Shown here: positions 1-6,559 of the stretch, piece by piece
Numbering within the stretch: the stretch's first letter is position 1
Layout of the letters: the number at the start of each line of letters is the position of its first letter
Origin: a bacterium
GTDB taxonomy: Bacteria > UBA9089 > JAHJRX01
Assembly (NCBI GenBank): GCA_030017825.1
Contig: JASEGW010000085.1
Coordinates: 1-6,740, forward strand
Length of the DNA: 6,740 nucleotides
Direction of reading: 5' to 3'
The notes under the pieces: model-generated
Told to the model about the DNA's origin: nothing
Seen by the model: only the letters and a program-made list of their open reading frames with translations
The model's database searches: none
Position numbers and translations under genes: made by a program

Positions 1-2
1 TG

Positions 3-18
3 TGCGTGTTCGCACGCA
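3..18. repeat. GC-rich perfect hairpin at the window edge
   Basis: TGCGTG and CACGCA form a perfect 6-bp stem around a TTCG loop (CGAA on the other strand). It stands out as GC-rich inside AT-rich DNA. The following GACAGG suggests that the stem may be one arm of a longer inverted repeat starting left of the window, but position 2 does not continue the pairing. No T-run follows within the window, so a terminator cannot be claimed. It could equally be a dispersed intergenic repeat. Confidence 0.45.
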
Positions 19-19
19 G

Positions 20-80
20 ACAGGTTTCGGATTTCGATGCTTGTCCTCGTGAAAATAGGGATTTAGATTTCGGATTTAAA
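20..80. repeat. Degenerate TTTCGGATTT-type intergenic tract
   Basis: The 10-mer TTTCGGATTT occurs exactly at 25-34 and 68-77, with a further partial TTTCG between them. GACAGG (19-24) can also pair with CTTGTC (40-45) with one G-T wobble. No coding frame is supported. The tract looks like degenerate intergenic repeat sequence; its function is unknown, and the neighbouring gene or element on the left is cut off. Confidence 0.35.
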
Positions 81-99
81 ATATCCAGATTAAATACCG

Positions 100-117
100 A
101 AAAACTTATGCTTAAGT
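100..117 (-). terminator. Weak candidate terminator after the MEMO-AMMECR1 gene
   Basis: Read on the minus strand, ACTTA-AGCA-TAAGT forms a 5-bp stem with a 4-nt loop, and its right arm runs into a TTTTT tract. It begins 6 nt after the stop codon. The placement and T-run fit an intrinsic terminator, but the stem is short and AT-rich, so strength is doubtful. Confidence 0.3.
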
Positions 118-123
118 ATTTAT

Positions 124-1566
124 TTATTCGGAAAAGGTTTGAGCGGTAAAAAGATAAATATCTATTTCTTTATCCTTTTTCCAAGCTTGAGGGTCAAGGC
201 CGGCTCTTTGGCAAACTTGTTTCAAGAGCTCTTCTTTGCTCCATTCATTTTTTTTGGCTACATGGGGCAGGATAATAGCAGATTGCCAGTTTTTGTTTAG
301 GTAAATACCATGAACTCCAATTTCTATTAAGTTAAAATCGTTAATTTTTTCAATATTAGAAAGCACAGAAATTTCAATCTTTACTTTTGAAAGCTCTTTT
401 TTATTTAGAGGTGGATATTTTAAATCTTCAGTAGCTGCTTTTATTACGCTATCAGATACAGCCTTGTATAAAGGTTTGATAGGAAGGACATACCCTAAGT
501 AACCTCGAGTAGTTTCACCTTCTTTTATAGTTACATAAACTCCTCGTTCATGACAGAGAAGGGGATTTTTCTCTGTTATAACTTGAAATTTTTTAAATCT
601 AATATACTCTTCTAAACTTTTACGACCGTGTTTTAGTAGCCAGTCTTCAGTATCTTTACCTAACTCTTCAATATCAAAGAGAGCAAAAGAAGCATAGCCT
701 ACAGTTTTCCATTGGATACCTGTGATTTCTCCTGAGTTTGTATATTTTAGAAGTTTGATTTTATCAGCACCTAATTTTTGGCAAGTAAGCATAGTCGTCA
801 AGATACTATTTTTAGCACAAGTTTCGCATTCTTTGTTCTTGAATTTAGAGGATAAATCTTCCACATTAAACTCTTCAATGTGTTTAATGGTTTTTCTATC
901 CACAAGAGTAGCATCAAAATAGGAGCGATAATGAGATAAGTTACCACTGGCAATAAGTATAATGTTTTGATCTTTAATATGCTTTAAGAGAGCTTCTGTT
1001 AATAGTGGGTAGTAATCCTCCTCATTGTTTCCTATTAAGATAGGTAAAATTTGAAAATCTTGTAAGGTTCTTTGTAAAAAAGGTATTTGAACTTCTATAG
1101 AATGTTCTTTTAAGTGAGCATCAGGAATGTAAGTGATAAAATCATTTTCTAAGATTAGTTTTTCTGCCAGCTTGGTATTTACAGGAACTTTTCCTAATGG
1201 AGTAGAATAATAGTCTTTAGCATAAATAGAAATCCCGGGAAATATCATATTATGACTGGGGCCAATTATAATTACTGTGTCAATTTTTCTTTCTCTTAAA
1301 AGTTGATAAGCATAAGCAGCAGTTTGCCCTGAGGTTTTATACTTTCCATGAGGTATGATGAATCCTAATATTTTGCCATGGATAATTCTTTTTTGGCAAT
1401 TACTTAAAAAGTAATCTACATCTCTGCGTAAAACTGGTGTGGATCTGTGGTAGTATTTGCCTTTGAAGACAGGAGTCCTGATGTCTTCACTAAGAAGAGG
1501 GTTGGTTAAACTTAGAATAAATACTATGATAACTAAAAAAGATAAGAGATGCTTTGCGCGAAACAA
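124..1566 (-). CDS. Exported MEMO-AMMECR1 fusion protein (AmmeMemoRadiSam system B+A type)
   Basis: This 480-residue protein joins two domains usually seen as separate AmmeMemoRadiSam proteins B and A. Residues about 35-300 are a MEMO domain: IIPHGKY (His73), GPSHN (His105), EHSIEVQIPF (154-163), SGNLSHY (His212) and Cys250 match in order the His/His/His/Cys metal ligands known from human MEMO1. Residues about 303-480 are an AMMECR1 domain with GVYVTIKEG (342-350), PLYKAV and KIEISVLS (396-403). The usual LRGCIG motif reads TRGYLG (353-358), so its cysteine is lost. Residues 1-26 look like a signal peptide or membrane anchor: basic FRAKH, then a hydrophobic stretch, with no lipobox cysteine. 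The start is TTG; AAAAGG lies 11 nt upstream, an upstream in-frame TAA precludes a longer protein, and a later start would lose the signal. The biochemical activity of the family is unsettled, and the usual radical SAM partner is not in the window. It lies 180 nt after purN, probably as a separate unit. Confidence 0.88.
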   Translation of the reverse strand: MFRAKHLLSFLVIIVFILSLTNPLLSEDIRTPVFKGKYYHRSTPVLRRDVDYFLSNCQKRIIHGKILGFIIPHGKYKTSGQTAAYAYQLLRERKIDTVIIIGPSHNMIFPGISIYAKDYYSTPLGKVPVNTKLAEKLILENDFITYIPDAHLKEHSIEVQIPFLQRTLQDFQILPILIGNNEEDYYPLLTEALLKHIKDQNIILIASGNLSHYRSYFDATLVDRKTIKHIEEFNVEDLSSKFKNKECETCAKNSILTTMLTCQKLGADKIKLLKYTNSGEITGIQWKTVGYASFALFDIEELGKDTEDWLLKHGRKSLEEYIRFKKFQVITEKNPLLCHERGVYVTIKEGETTRGYLGYVLPIKPLYKAVSDSVIKAATEDLKYPPLNKKELSKVKIEISVLSNIEKINDFNLIEIGVHGIYLNKNWQSAIILPHVAKKNEWSKEELLKQVCQRAGLDPQAWKKDKEIDIYLFTAQTFSE

Positions 1567-1657
1567 TTTGAATGCTACCTTTTAACTTTCAAATGCTAAA
1601 ATTACTATTTTATGATTTGATTAGAAATTTCTCATTGTAGTTAAACTTAAATTTTAC

Positions 1658-1738
1658 GTAACTATTCAGCAATGTTTAATATAACAACATATTTCCTTAG
1701 TGCAAAGTTTAAAAATTAGGTTTATACTGAATAGCTAC
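1658..1738. mobile_element. MITE-like repeat, copy 1 (81 bp)
   Basis: The element is bounded by GTAACTATTCAG (1658-1669) and CTGAATAGCTAC (1727-1738), a 12-bp terminal inverted repeat with one mismatch that becomes a G-U pair in minus-strand RNA. Its first 46 bp match copy 2 (6560-6605) at 44 positions, and its last part (TTAGGTTTATACTGAATAG) also matches. Flanking octamers AATTTTAC and AATTATAT agree at 6 of 8 positions, a possible decayed target duplication. It encodes nothing. It begins 8 nt beyond the purN stop, so its folded transcript could form the 3' end of that operon, although no T-run follows the stem. Confidence 0.75.
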
Positions 1739-1746
1739 AATTATAT

Positions 1747-2352
1747 TTAATCAATTATATGCACTTTTCTTCCAGAAATAGTTAATCTTTCTTCAGCAAA
1801 TAAGAAGATGGCTTTTGGTAAAATTTTATGTTCTTCAACTAAAATTCGCTTGGAAAGAGATTCTTCAGTGTCATTATCTAATATTTTTACTCCTACTTGA
1901 AGAATAATGGGGCCAGTATCACAACCTTTGTCCACAAAGTGAACTGTAGCTCCAGATACTTTTGCTCCATAGTCTAAGGCTTGTTTTTGACCATGTAAGC
2001 CAGGAAAAGAAGGTAGGAGGGAAGGGTGAATATTGATAATTTTATTAGGGTAAGCAGAGAGTAAAGTAGATCCTACAATTTGCATGTATCCAGCTAAAAT
2101 TATAAGACCTACTTCTTTTTCTCTTAAGTATTCAATAATCTTTTTTTCGTACTCAGACTTAGAGAAAAAAATGTTGGGAGTTATGAAAATGTTAGGGATG
2201 TTATGTTTTAAAGCTCGCTTAAGAGCATAAGCTTCTTGATTATCACTTATTACACAAGCAATTCTCACCTTTAACCAGCCTGCTTCTACAGCATCAATAA
2301 TGGCTTGTAGGTTAGACCCTCTTCCTGAGACTAAAACAGCAATATTTAACAT
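1747..2352 (-). CDS. purN: Phosphoribosylglycinamide formyltransferase (GAR transformylase)
   Basis: PurN transfers a formyl group from 10-formyltetrahydrofolate to glycinamide ribonucleotide, the third step of de novo purine synthesis, in the cytoplasm. The 201-residue length is normal for the family. The N-terminal phosphate-binding segment VSGRGSNLQA (8-17) is intact. The catalytic triad known from E. coli (Asn106, His108, Asp144) is present as Asn107 and His109 in INIHPSLLPSFPG and Asp145 in DKGCDTGP. The ATG lies inside the end of ppdK and overlaps it by 7 nt (ATGTTAA), with only a weak AAAGA upstream, so translation is probably coupled to ppdK. It is the last gene of the speD-speE-ppdK-purN run. 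No other purine genes are visible. The gene looks complete and functional. Confidence 0.95.
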   Translation of the reverse strand: MLNIAVLVSGRGSNLQAIIDAVEAGWLKVRIACVISDNQEAYALKRALKHNIPNIFITPNIFFSKSEYEKKIIEYLREKEVGLIILAGYMQIVGSTLLSAYPNKIINIHPSLLPSFPGLHGQKQALDYGAKVSGATVHFVDKGCDTGPIILQVGVKILDNDTEESLSKRILVEEHKILPKAIFLFAEERLTISGRKVHIID

Positions 2353-5006
2353 TTCTTTGATTTAAGATGAGCAATAGCTGCAGATAATCGGGCAATAGGA
2401 ACTCGATAAGGGGAGCAGCTTACATAATTTAAACCAATACTGTTGCAGAATGCGATAGAACTAGGTTCGCCACCGTGTTCTCCGCAGATTCCTATTTTTA
2501 AATCAGGGCAAGTTGATCTTCCTTTTTCTACCCCAATCTTTATTAATTCTCCAACTCCTTCTGTATCAAGAACCTGAAAAGGATCTTTTTCAAAGATATT
2601 GTTATCCAGATAGTAACGAATAAAATTGCCAGCATCATCTCGACTAAAACCAAAAGTAGTTTGAGTGAGGTCATTAGTTCCATAGGAGAAAAATTCTGCT
2701 TCCTGGGCGATTTTATCAGCTGTAAGAGCAGCTCGTGGAAGCTCAATCATGGTTCCAACCATATAATCTATAGTAAGATTGTTTTTTTCCATAACTTCTT
2801 TAGCTACTTTATTGACAATTTTTTTTTGATGGTTAAATTCTTTGACATCTCCTATTAAAGGTATCATCACCTCAGGTAATATTTTATAACCTTCATTTGT
2901 TGCTTCGCAAGCTGCTTCAAAGATAGCCCGAGCTTGCATTTCTGTAATTTCAGGGTAGGTGATTCCTAAACGACAGCCTCGATGTCCCAACATAGGGTTA
3001 AACTCATGCAGCTCTTCAATTCTCTTTAGAAGAGTCTCTTTTTCTGCTAATTCTGGATCATTAGGATTTTTGCATTTTAGATTGGCGATTTCTACCATTA
3101 ACTCTTCTCGTCGAGGTAAAAACTCATGCAAAGGAGGATCCAATAGTCTTATAGTTACTGGGCAGCCGTCCATAACCTTGAAAAGGCCAGTAAAGTCTTC
3201 TCTTTGCATGGGGAGAAGTTCATTAAGATATTGCCTGCGTTCTTCTTCCTTGGTGGCTAAGATCATTTTTTGCATAATAGGGATACGAGTCTTTTCAAAG
3301 AACATATGTTCCGTGCGACAAAGGCCAATTCCTTCAGCACCAAAATCGCGGGCTACTTTAGCATCGTGAGGGTAATCAGCATTGGCTCTAATTTTAAGCT
3401 TTCGGACATCATCTGCCCAAGCCATGATAGTTCCAAAGTCGCTGCTTAAGCTTGGTTTAATCATATCAACTTTGCCTAATATTAAATGCCCTATACTTCC
3501 ATCAATAGTGATATAATCGCCTTGATTAATTTTAGTTTCACCAACAGTGAAATACTTTGCTTCTTCATTTACTTTTATATCGCTGCATCCAGCTACACAA
3601 CACTTTCCCATGCCTCGAGCTACAACAGCAGCATGACTAGTCATACCACCACGAGCAGTAAGAATACCTTTAGCAGCATGCATACCATGAATATCATCAG
3701 GACATGTTTCTTGCCGAACTAAGATAACATTATCTCCTATCTCATTCATTTCCACAGCTTCATCAGCATTAAACACTGCTTTTCCACAAGCTGCTCCAGG
3801 AGAAGCAGGAAGTCCTTTGGCAGATATTTCATATTTTGCTGAAGGGTCTAAGATAGGATGCAGGAGGTGATTTAGTTGATTTGGGTCAAGACGAAGTAGT
3901 GCTTCATCTTTAGTAATCATTCCTTCGCTTACCATATCCACCACAATCTTTAAAGCCGCTTGAGCAGTGCGCTTTCCATTACGTGTTTGTAGCAAGAATA
4001 ACTTGCCATCTTCAATAGTGAATTCAATATCTTGCATATCTCGATATTTTTGTTCCAAGATTTTATTAATTTTAGTTAATTGCTCATATACTTGAGGCAT
4101 TTGAGATTGCAAATCAGCAATAGGATGAGGAGTTCTTATTCCAGCAACTACATCCTCGCCTTGAGCATTTAAAAGATATTCACCGTAAAATATTTTTTCT
4201 CCAGTAGAAGGATTTCTAGTAAAAGCTACTCCTGTTCCAGAGTTATCACCCATATTACCAAAAACCATAGCTTGAATATTTACAGCTGTTCCCATATCGT
4301 GAGGAATGTCGTGTAATTTGCGATAAGTAACTGCTCGTGGGTTGTCCCAAGATTCAAAAACAGCATTAATGGCCATTTTAAGCTGAGTCATAGGATCTTG
4401 CGGAAATTCTATGCCTCGAAGACTTTTTACAGCTTCTTTATATCTATAAACTAAGTCTTTTAAAGATTCTGCTCCAAGTTTAGTATCAAGCTCTACTCCT
4501 TGTTCCTCTTTTTCTTCGTCTAAAATGAATTCAAAATCTTTATGCTCCATACCAAGAACCACACTGCTAAACATAGTAATAAAACGACGATAACTATCGT
4601 AGGCAGTTCTTTCATTATTAATCTTTTTAGCAAAGGCCACAACTGTTTTATCATTTAAACCAAGATTTAAAACAGTATCCATCATTCCAGGCATAGAAAA
4701 TTTAGCTCCACTTCTAACTGAGACTAATAAAGGATTATCGCCTCTTCCAAATTTTTTACCTACGGCATCTTCTAACTTTTGTAAATGCTCTAAGATTTCT
4801 TCTTCTAAACCAAAAGGGTAGGCTTTATTGTTATCACTATAGTAAATACAAGCTTTAGTGGTAATAGTAAAACCAGGAGGTACAGGGATTCCAATATTAG
4901 TCATTTCTGCCAAACCAGATCCTTTTCCTCCTAATAAATCTTTCATGGAAACATTGCCTTCAGCTTTTCCATCTCCGAAGAAGTAAACATATTTTTCAGC
5001 AATCAT
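2346..5006 (-). CDS. ppdK: Pyruvate, phosphate dikinase
   Basis: The enzyme converts pyruvate, ATP and phosphate reversibly to phosphoenolpyruvate, AMP and diphosphate in the cytoplasm, serving gluconeogenesis or PPi-linked glycolysis. The chosen ATG gives 886 residues, normal for the family. The nucleotide-binding domain spans about 1-345 with GGKGSGLAEM (26-35) and SVRSGAKFSMPGMMDT (96-111). The swivelling phosphohistidine domain carries GGMTSHAAVVARGMGK with catalytic His458 and the neighbouring Thr456, the residue that regulatory proteins modify in plant PPDK. The C-terminal pyruvate/PEP barrel has RLLDPPLHEFLP (620-631), GTNDLTQTTFG (776-786) and Cys841 in GICGEHGG. An in-frame ATG at 5042 would add 12 residues, but GGAGGA sits exactly 5 nt before the ATG at 5006, so the shorter start is preferred. 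That leaves 26 nt after speE, and the 3' end overlaps purN by 7 nt. The motif is of PpdK rather than PpsA (PEP synthase) type. Confidence 0.96.
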   Translation of the reverse strand: MIAEKYVYFFGDGKAEGNVSMKDLLGGKGSGLAEMTNIGIPVPPGFTITTKACIYYSDNNKAYPFGLEEEILEHLQKLEDAVGKKFGRGDNPLLVSVRSGAKFSMPGMMDTVLNLGLNDKTVVAFAKKINNERTAYDSYRRFITMFSSVVLGMEHKDFEFILDEEKEEQGVELDTKLGAESLKDLVYRYKEAVKSLRGIEFPQDPMTQLKMAINAVFESWDNPRAVTYRKLHDIPHDMGTAVNIQAMVFGNMGDNSGTGVAFTRNPSTGEKIFYGEYLLNAQGEDVVAGIRTPHPIADLQSQMPQVYEQLTKINKILEQKYRDMQDIEFTIEDGKLFLLQTRNGKRTAQAALKIVVDMVSEGMITKDEALLRLDPNQLNHLLHPILDPSAKYEISAKGLPASPGAACGKAVFNADEAVEMNEIGDNVILVRQETCPDDIHGMHAAKGILTARGGMTSHAAVVARGMGKCCVAGCSDIKVNEEAKYFTVGETKINQGDYITIDGSIGHLILGKVDMIKPSLSSDFGTIMAWADDVRKLKIRANADYPHDAKVARDFGAEGIGLCRTEHMFFEKTRIPIMQKMILATKEEERRQYLNELLPMQREDFTGLFKVMDGCPVTIRLLDPPLHEFLPRREELMVEIANLKCKNPNDPELAEKETLLKRIEELHEFNPMLGHRGCRLGITYPEITEMQARAIFEAACEATNEGYKILPEVMIPLIGDVKEFNHQKKIVNKVAKEVMEKNNLTIDYMVGTMIELPRAALTADKIAQEAEFFSYGTNDLTQTTFGFSRDDAGNFIRYYLDNNIFEKDPFQVLDTEGVGELIKIGVEKGRSTCPDLKIGICGEHGGEPSSIAFCNSIGLNYVSCSPYRVPIARLSAAIAHLKSKKC

Positions 5007-5010
5007 AAAT

Positions 5011-5016
5011 TCCTCC
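5011..5016 (-). promoter_or_regulatory. Strong ribosome binding site deciding the ppdK start
   Basis: GGAGGA on the minus strand stands 4 nt before the ATG at 5006 (5 nt counted from GGAGG). It overlaps the alternative in-frame ATG at 5018 and lies within the extra codons of the 5042 start, so it argues for initiation at 5006. The strong site would let ppdK be translated independently of speE. Confidence 0.8.
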
Positions 5017-5032
5017 ATATAGTATTTAAGTT

Positions 5033-5953
5033 TTATTCCCAAGCGTAAACAGGGTTGTTATCTAAAATAATTTTACCTTCAGTTTTATTTAATAAATCAC
5101 GAATATGTTTTGGAATTGAAGAAAGTATTCTATGGGTTATTTCATCATAAAATCTTAAATTAGTAATATTTCTTTGCAGTAAACGTTCTGCTACTATTTC
5201 CTCATTAAGTTCTCCTGGATGATATTTGTTTGAGGCAGTAATAAAACTCCAAGGAGTAGCATAACAAGGAACAAAAGTTTCGTAAGTATGAAGATGAGAA
5301 AAAACACTATGAATGGTTTTGTAGAGACATAAGTAAAGATTAATCTCCATAAGGTTAGTAGTTCCAGATTGAACAGAGATTATACCATCTTCTTCTAAAC
5401 GATTTCTAATAATTTGATAAAATTCTTTAGTAAATAAAAGATAAGCTGGGCTATCAATTAGGGGTTCAGAAATATCTATAATAATTACATCAAAAATTTC
5501 TTTTGTTTCTTCAAAATATTTACGGGCATCAGTATAAATTAATTTAGTTCGAGGGTCAGAAAAAGAATTTTGATGAAAAGTAGGAAGATGTTCTTTGCAA
5601 AAATTCACTACTTCTTCGTCAATATCAATCATAATAACTTCTTTGACGCAATTATGTTTTAAAACTTCTCTTAAAGTAGCTCCTTCACCTCCACCAATAA
5701 TAGCTACTTTTTCAGGACGAGGATGGGTAATCATAGCAGGATGAACTAAGGCTTCATGATAAATAAATTCATCAAGTTCTGTAGATTGAATACGTCCATC
5801 AAGCACTAAAACTCTTCCATAAGTTTTAAGAGATAGAATCTCTGCTTTTTGAAATTTAGTAGTGGTGCTTAGAATAGCTTCAGATAAAGCATGGGCATTC
5901 TTTTTATTAGAGCCTGAAGCTTCAATAAACCATTTGTAATTATTATTTAACAT
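5033..5953 (-). CDS. speE: Aminopropyltransferase (spermidine synthase family, Thermus/ACL5-like)
   Basis: The protein transfers the aminopropyl group of decarboxylated S-adenosylmethionine to an amine acceptor, giving 5'-methylthioadenosine and a longer polyamine. With the ATG start it has 306 residues. An N-terminal beta domain holds QSTELDEFIYHE (56-67), followed by a Rossmann methyltransferase-like fold with GGGEGATLREVL (87-98), the ribose-binding acidic IDIDEE (109-114), Asp142 and the catalytic-loop motif DISEP (Asp160). As I recall the families, the wording QSTE-DE-IYHE-LVHPAM-THP, DIDEEVV-FC and the P-YLL-TKEFY segment resembles Thermus thermophilus SpeE and plant ACL5 more than E. 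coli SpeE. The acceptor could therefore be agmatine or spermidine rather than putrescine; this is inference. The ATG comes 1 nt after the speD stop (TAATATG). A TTG at 5962 with AAGAG 7 nt upstream would add three residues and cannot be excluded. The gene is followed by ppdK after 26 nt. Confidence 0.9.
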   Translation of the reverse strand: MLNNNYKWFIEASGSNKKNAHALSEAILSTTTKFQKAEILSLKTYGRVLVLDGRIQSTELDEFIYHEALVHPAMITHPRPEKVAIIGGGEGATLREVLKHNCVKEVIMIDIDEEVVNFCKEHLPTFHQNSFSDPRTKLIYTDARKYFEETKEIFDVIIIDISEPLIDSPAYLLFTKEFYQIIRNRLEEDGIISVQSGTTNLMEINLYLCLYKTIHSVFSHLHTYETFVPCYATPWSFITASNKYHPGELNEEIVAERLLQRNITNLRFYDEITHRILSSIPKHIRDLLNKTEGKIILDNNPVYAWE

Positions 5954-5954
5954 A

Positions 5955-6353
5955 TTATACAACCGATAACTCTTGAAGTTTATATTTTAGGTTTTGATTT
6001 GTAACGTTTAAAATTCCTCTTTTTACTTCAATTACTGAGGAGTTTTTTGATTCAAATTCTTTTATAAGATATTCTGCGCCTTTTTCTGGCCATACTTTAT
6101 CTCCGCAAGTAAAAATATCACAAGCTGCATAACTGTATTCAGGCCAAGTGTGTATAGAAATATGAGATTCAGCGATAACTACTACACCGCTAACACCATG
6201 GGGTTTAAACTTCTTTAAAGTAGTACTTAATATAGTAGCACCAGAAATAGTTGCCGCAGTAGTTAAGATATCTTTTATTCTTTCTGTATTATTTAAGATA
6301 TCAGTGTTACAATCAAATAATTCCACTAATAAGTGGCGCCCTAAAGTATTCAA
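5955..6353 (-). CDS. speD: S-adenosylmethionine decarboxylase proenzyme, class 1B
   Basis: SpeD decarboxylates S-adenosylmethionine to supply the aminopropyl donor for SpeE. It is made as a 132-residue proenzyme that cuts itself into two chains, creating a pyruvoyl cofactor. The processing site AESHISIHTWPEY shows Glu62-Ser63, with His68, Glu72 and Cys83 (FTCGDKVWPE) at the same numbers as the characterised Thermotoga maritima enzyme. The length fits the short bacterial/archaeal class 1B, which works as a dimer, not the long E. coli type. The start is TTG: an AAAGGAGG site stands 7 nt upstream, and an ATG further up runs into a stop at once. The gene heads the operon, and its stop is separated from the speE ATG by one nucleotide, matching the direct donor-user relation of the two enzymes. 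Confidence 0.96.
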   Translation of the reverse strand: MNTLGRHLLVELFDCNTDILNNTERIKDILTTAATISGATILSTTLKKFKPHGVSGVVVIAESHISIHTWPEYSYAACDIFTCGDKVWPEKGAEYLIKEFESKNSSVIEVKRGILNVTNQNLKYKLQELSVV

Positions 6354-6360
6354 TTATCGT

Positions 6361-6368
6361 CCTCCTTT
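6361..6368 (-). promoter_or_regulatory. Near-perfect ribosome binding site for speD
   Basis: AAAGGAGG on the minus strand lies 7 nt before the TTG at 6353. This strong site compensates for the weak TTG start and fixes it: the ATG at 6369-6371 opens a frame that stops after a few codons. Confidence 0.85.
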
Positions 6369-6381
6369 CATGAATTAACTC

Positions 6382-6399
6382 TCTAAGTAAAGTCTAAGT
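6382..6399. repeat. Direct repeat TCTAAGT in the speD leader
   Basis: TCTAAGT occurs at 6382-6388 and 6393-6399, spaced by 11 bp, about one helical turn. The units extend as TCTAAGT-AAAG and TCTAAGT-TGAAG. It lies just upstream of the speD ribosome binding site. A protein-binding site or a simple short duplication are both possible; nothing decides between them. Confidence 0.25.
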
Positions 6400-6418
6400 T
6401 GAAGTCTTTTATATTAAT

Positions 6419-6437
6419 AAAAACCCCTCCATTGAGG
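6419..6437 (-). other. Short hairpin followed by T-run upstream of speD
   Basis: On the minus strand CCTC-AATG-GAGG is followed by GG and TTTTT, 66 nt or more before the speD start. The shape resembles a very small terminator or attenuator, but the stem has only 4 bp (5 with a wobble). It might end a transcript coming from upstream, or control speD, or be chance. I could not recognise a promoter with confidence around it. Confidence 0.2.
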
Positions 6438-6515
6438 ATAATTTCTCAGCGTTCTAAAATTTTCCTAAATTTCTATAAATCACTCAGAAATATTTATCTT
6501 TAAGCTTTAGTTTTT

Positions 6516-6558
6516 AATAATTAATTCATATTAATTATTTTAGAATACTAAAATAATT
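6516..6558. repeat. Two overlapping perfect AT-rich palindromes
   Basis: AATAATTAAT (6516-6525) pairs perfectly with ATTAATTATT (6530-6539) over a TCAT loop. AATTATTTTAG (6533-6543) pairs perfectly with CTAAAATAATT (6548-6558) over an AATA loop. The right arm of the first overlaps the left arm of the second, so only one can fold at a time. The pair abuts the left end of repeat copy 2. The almost pure A/T composition raises the odds of chance pairing. Confidence 0.5.
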
Positions 6559-6559
6559 T

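Noticed and set aside
2543..2746. Minus-strand open frame of 67 codons within ppdK
   Set aside because: It lies entirely inside ppdK in another frame, with no family resemblance.
2959..3369. Plus-strand open frame of 136 codons inside ppdK, and smaller ones at 722-922, 2661-2858 and 3486-3722
   Set aside because: All lie antisense to well-supported genes, have compositions dominated by the complement of those genes and show no recognisable domain.
5007..5042. Twelve extra N-terminal residues for PpdK from an ATG at 5042
   Set aside because: This stretch contains the strong GGAGGA site for the ATG at 5006 and would overlap speE. The family sequence starts near the shorter N-terminus.
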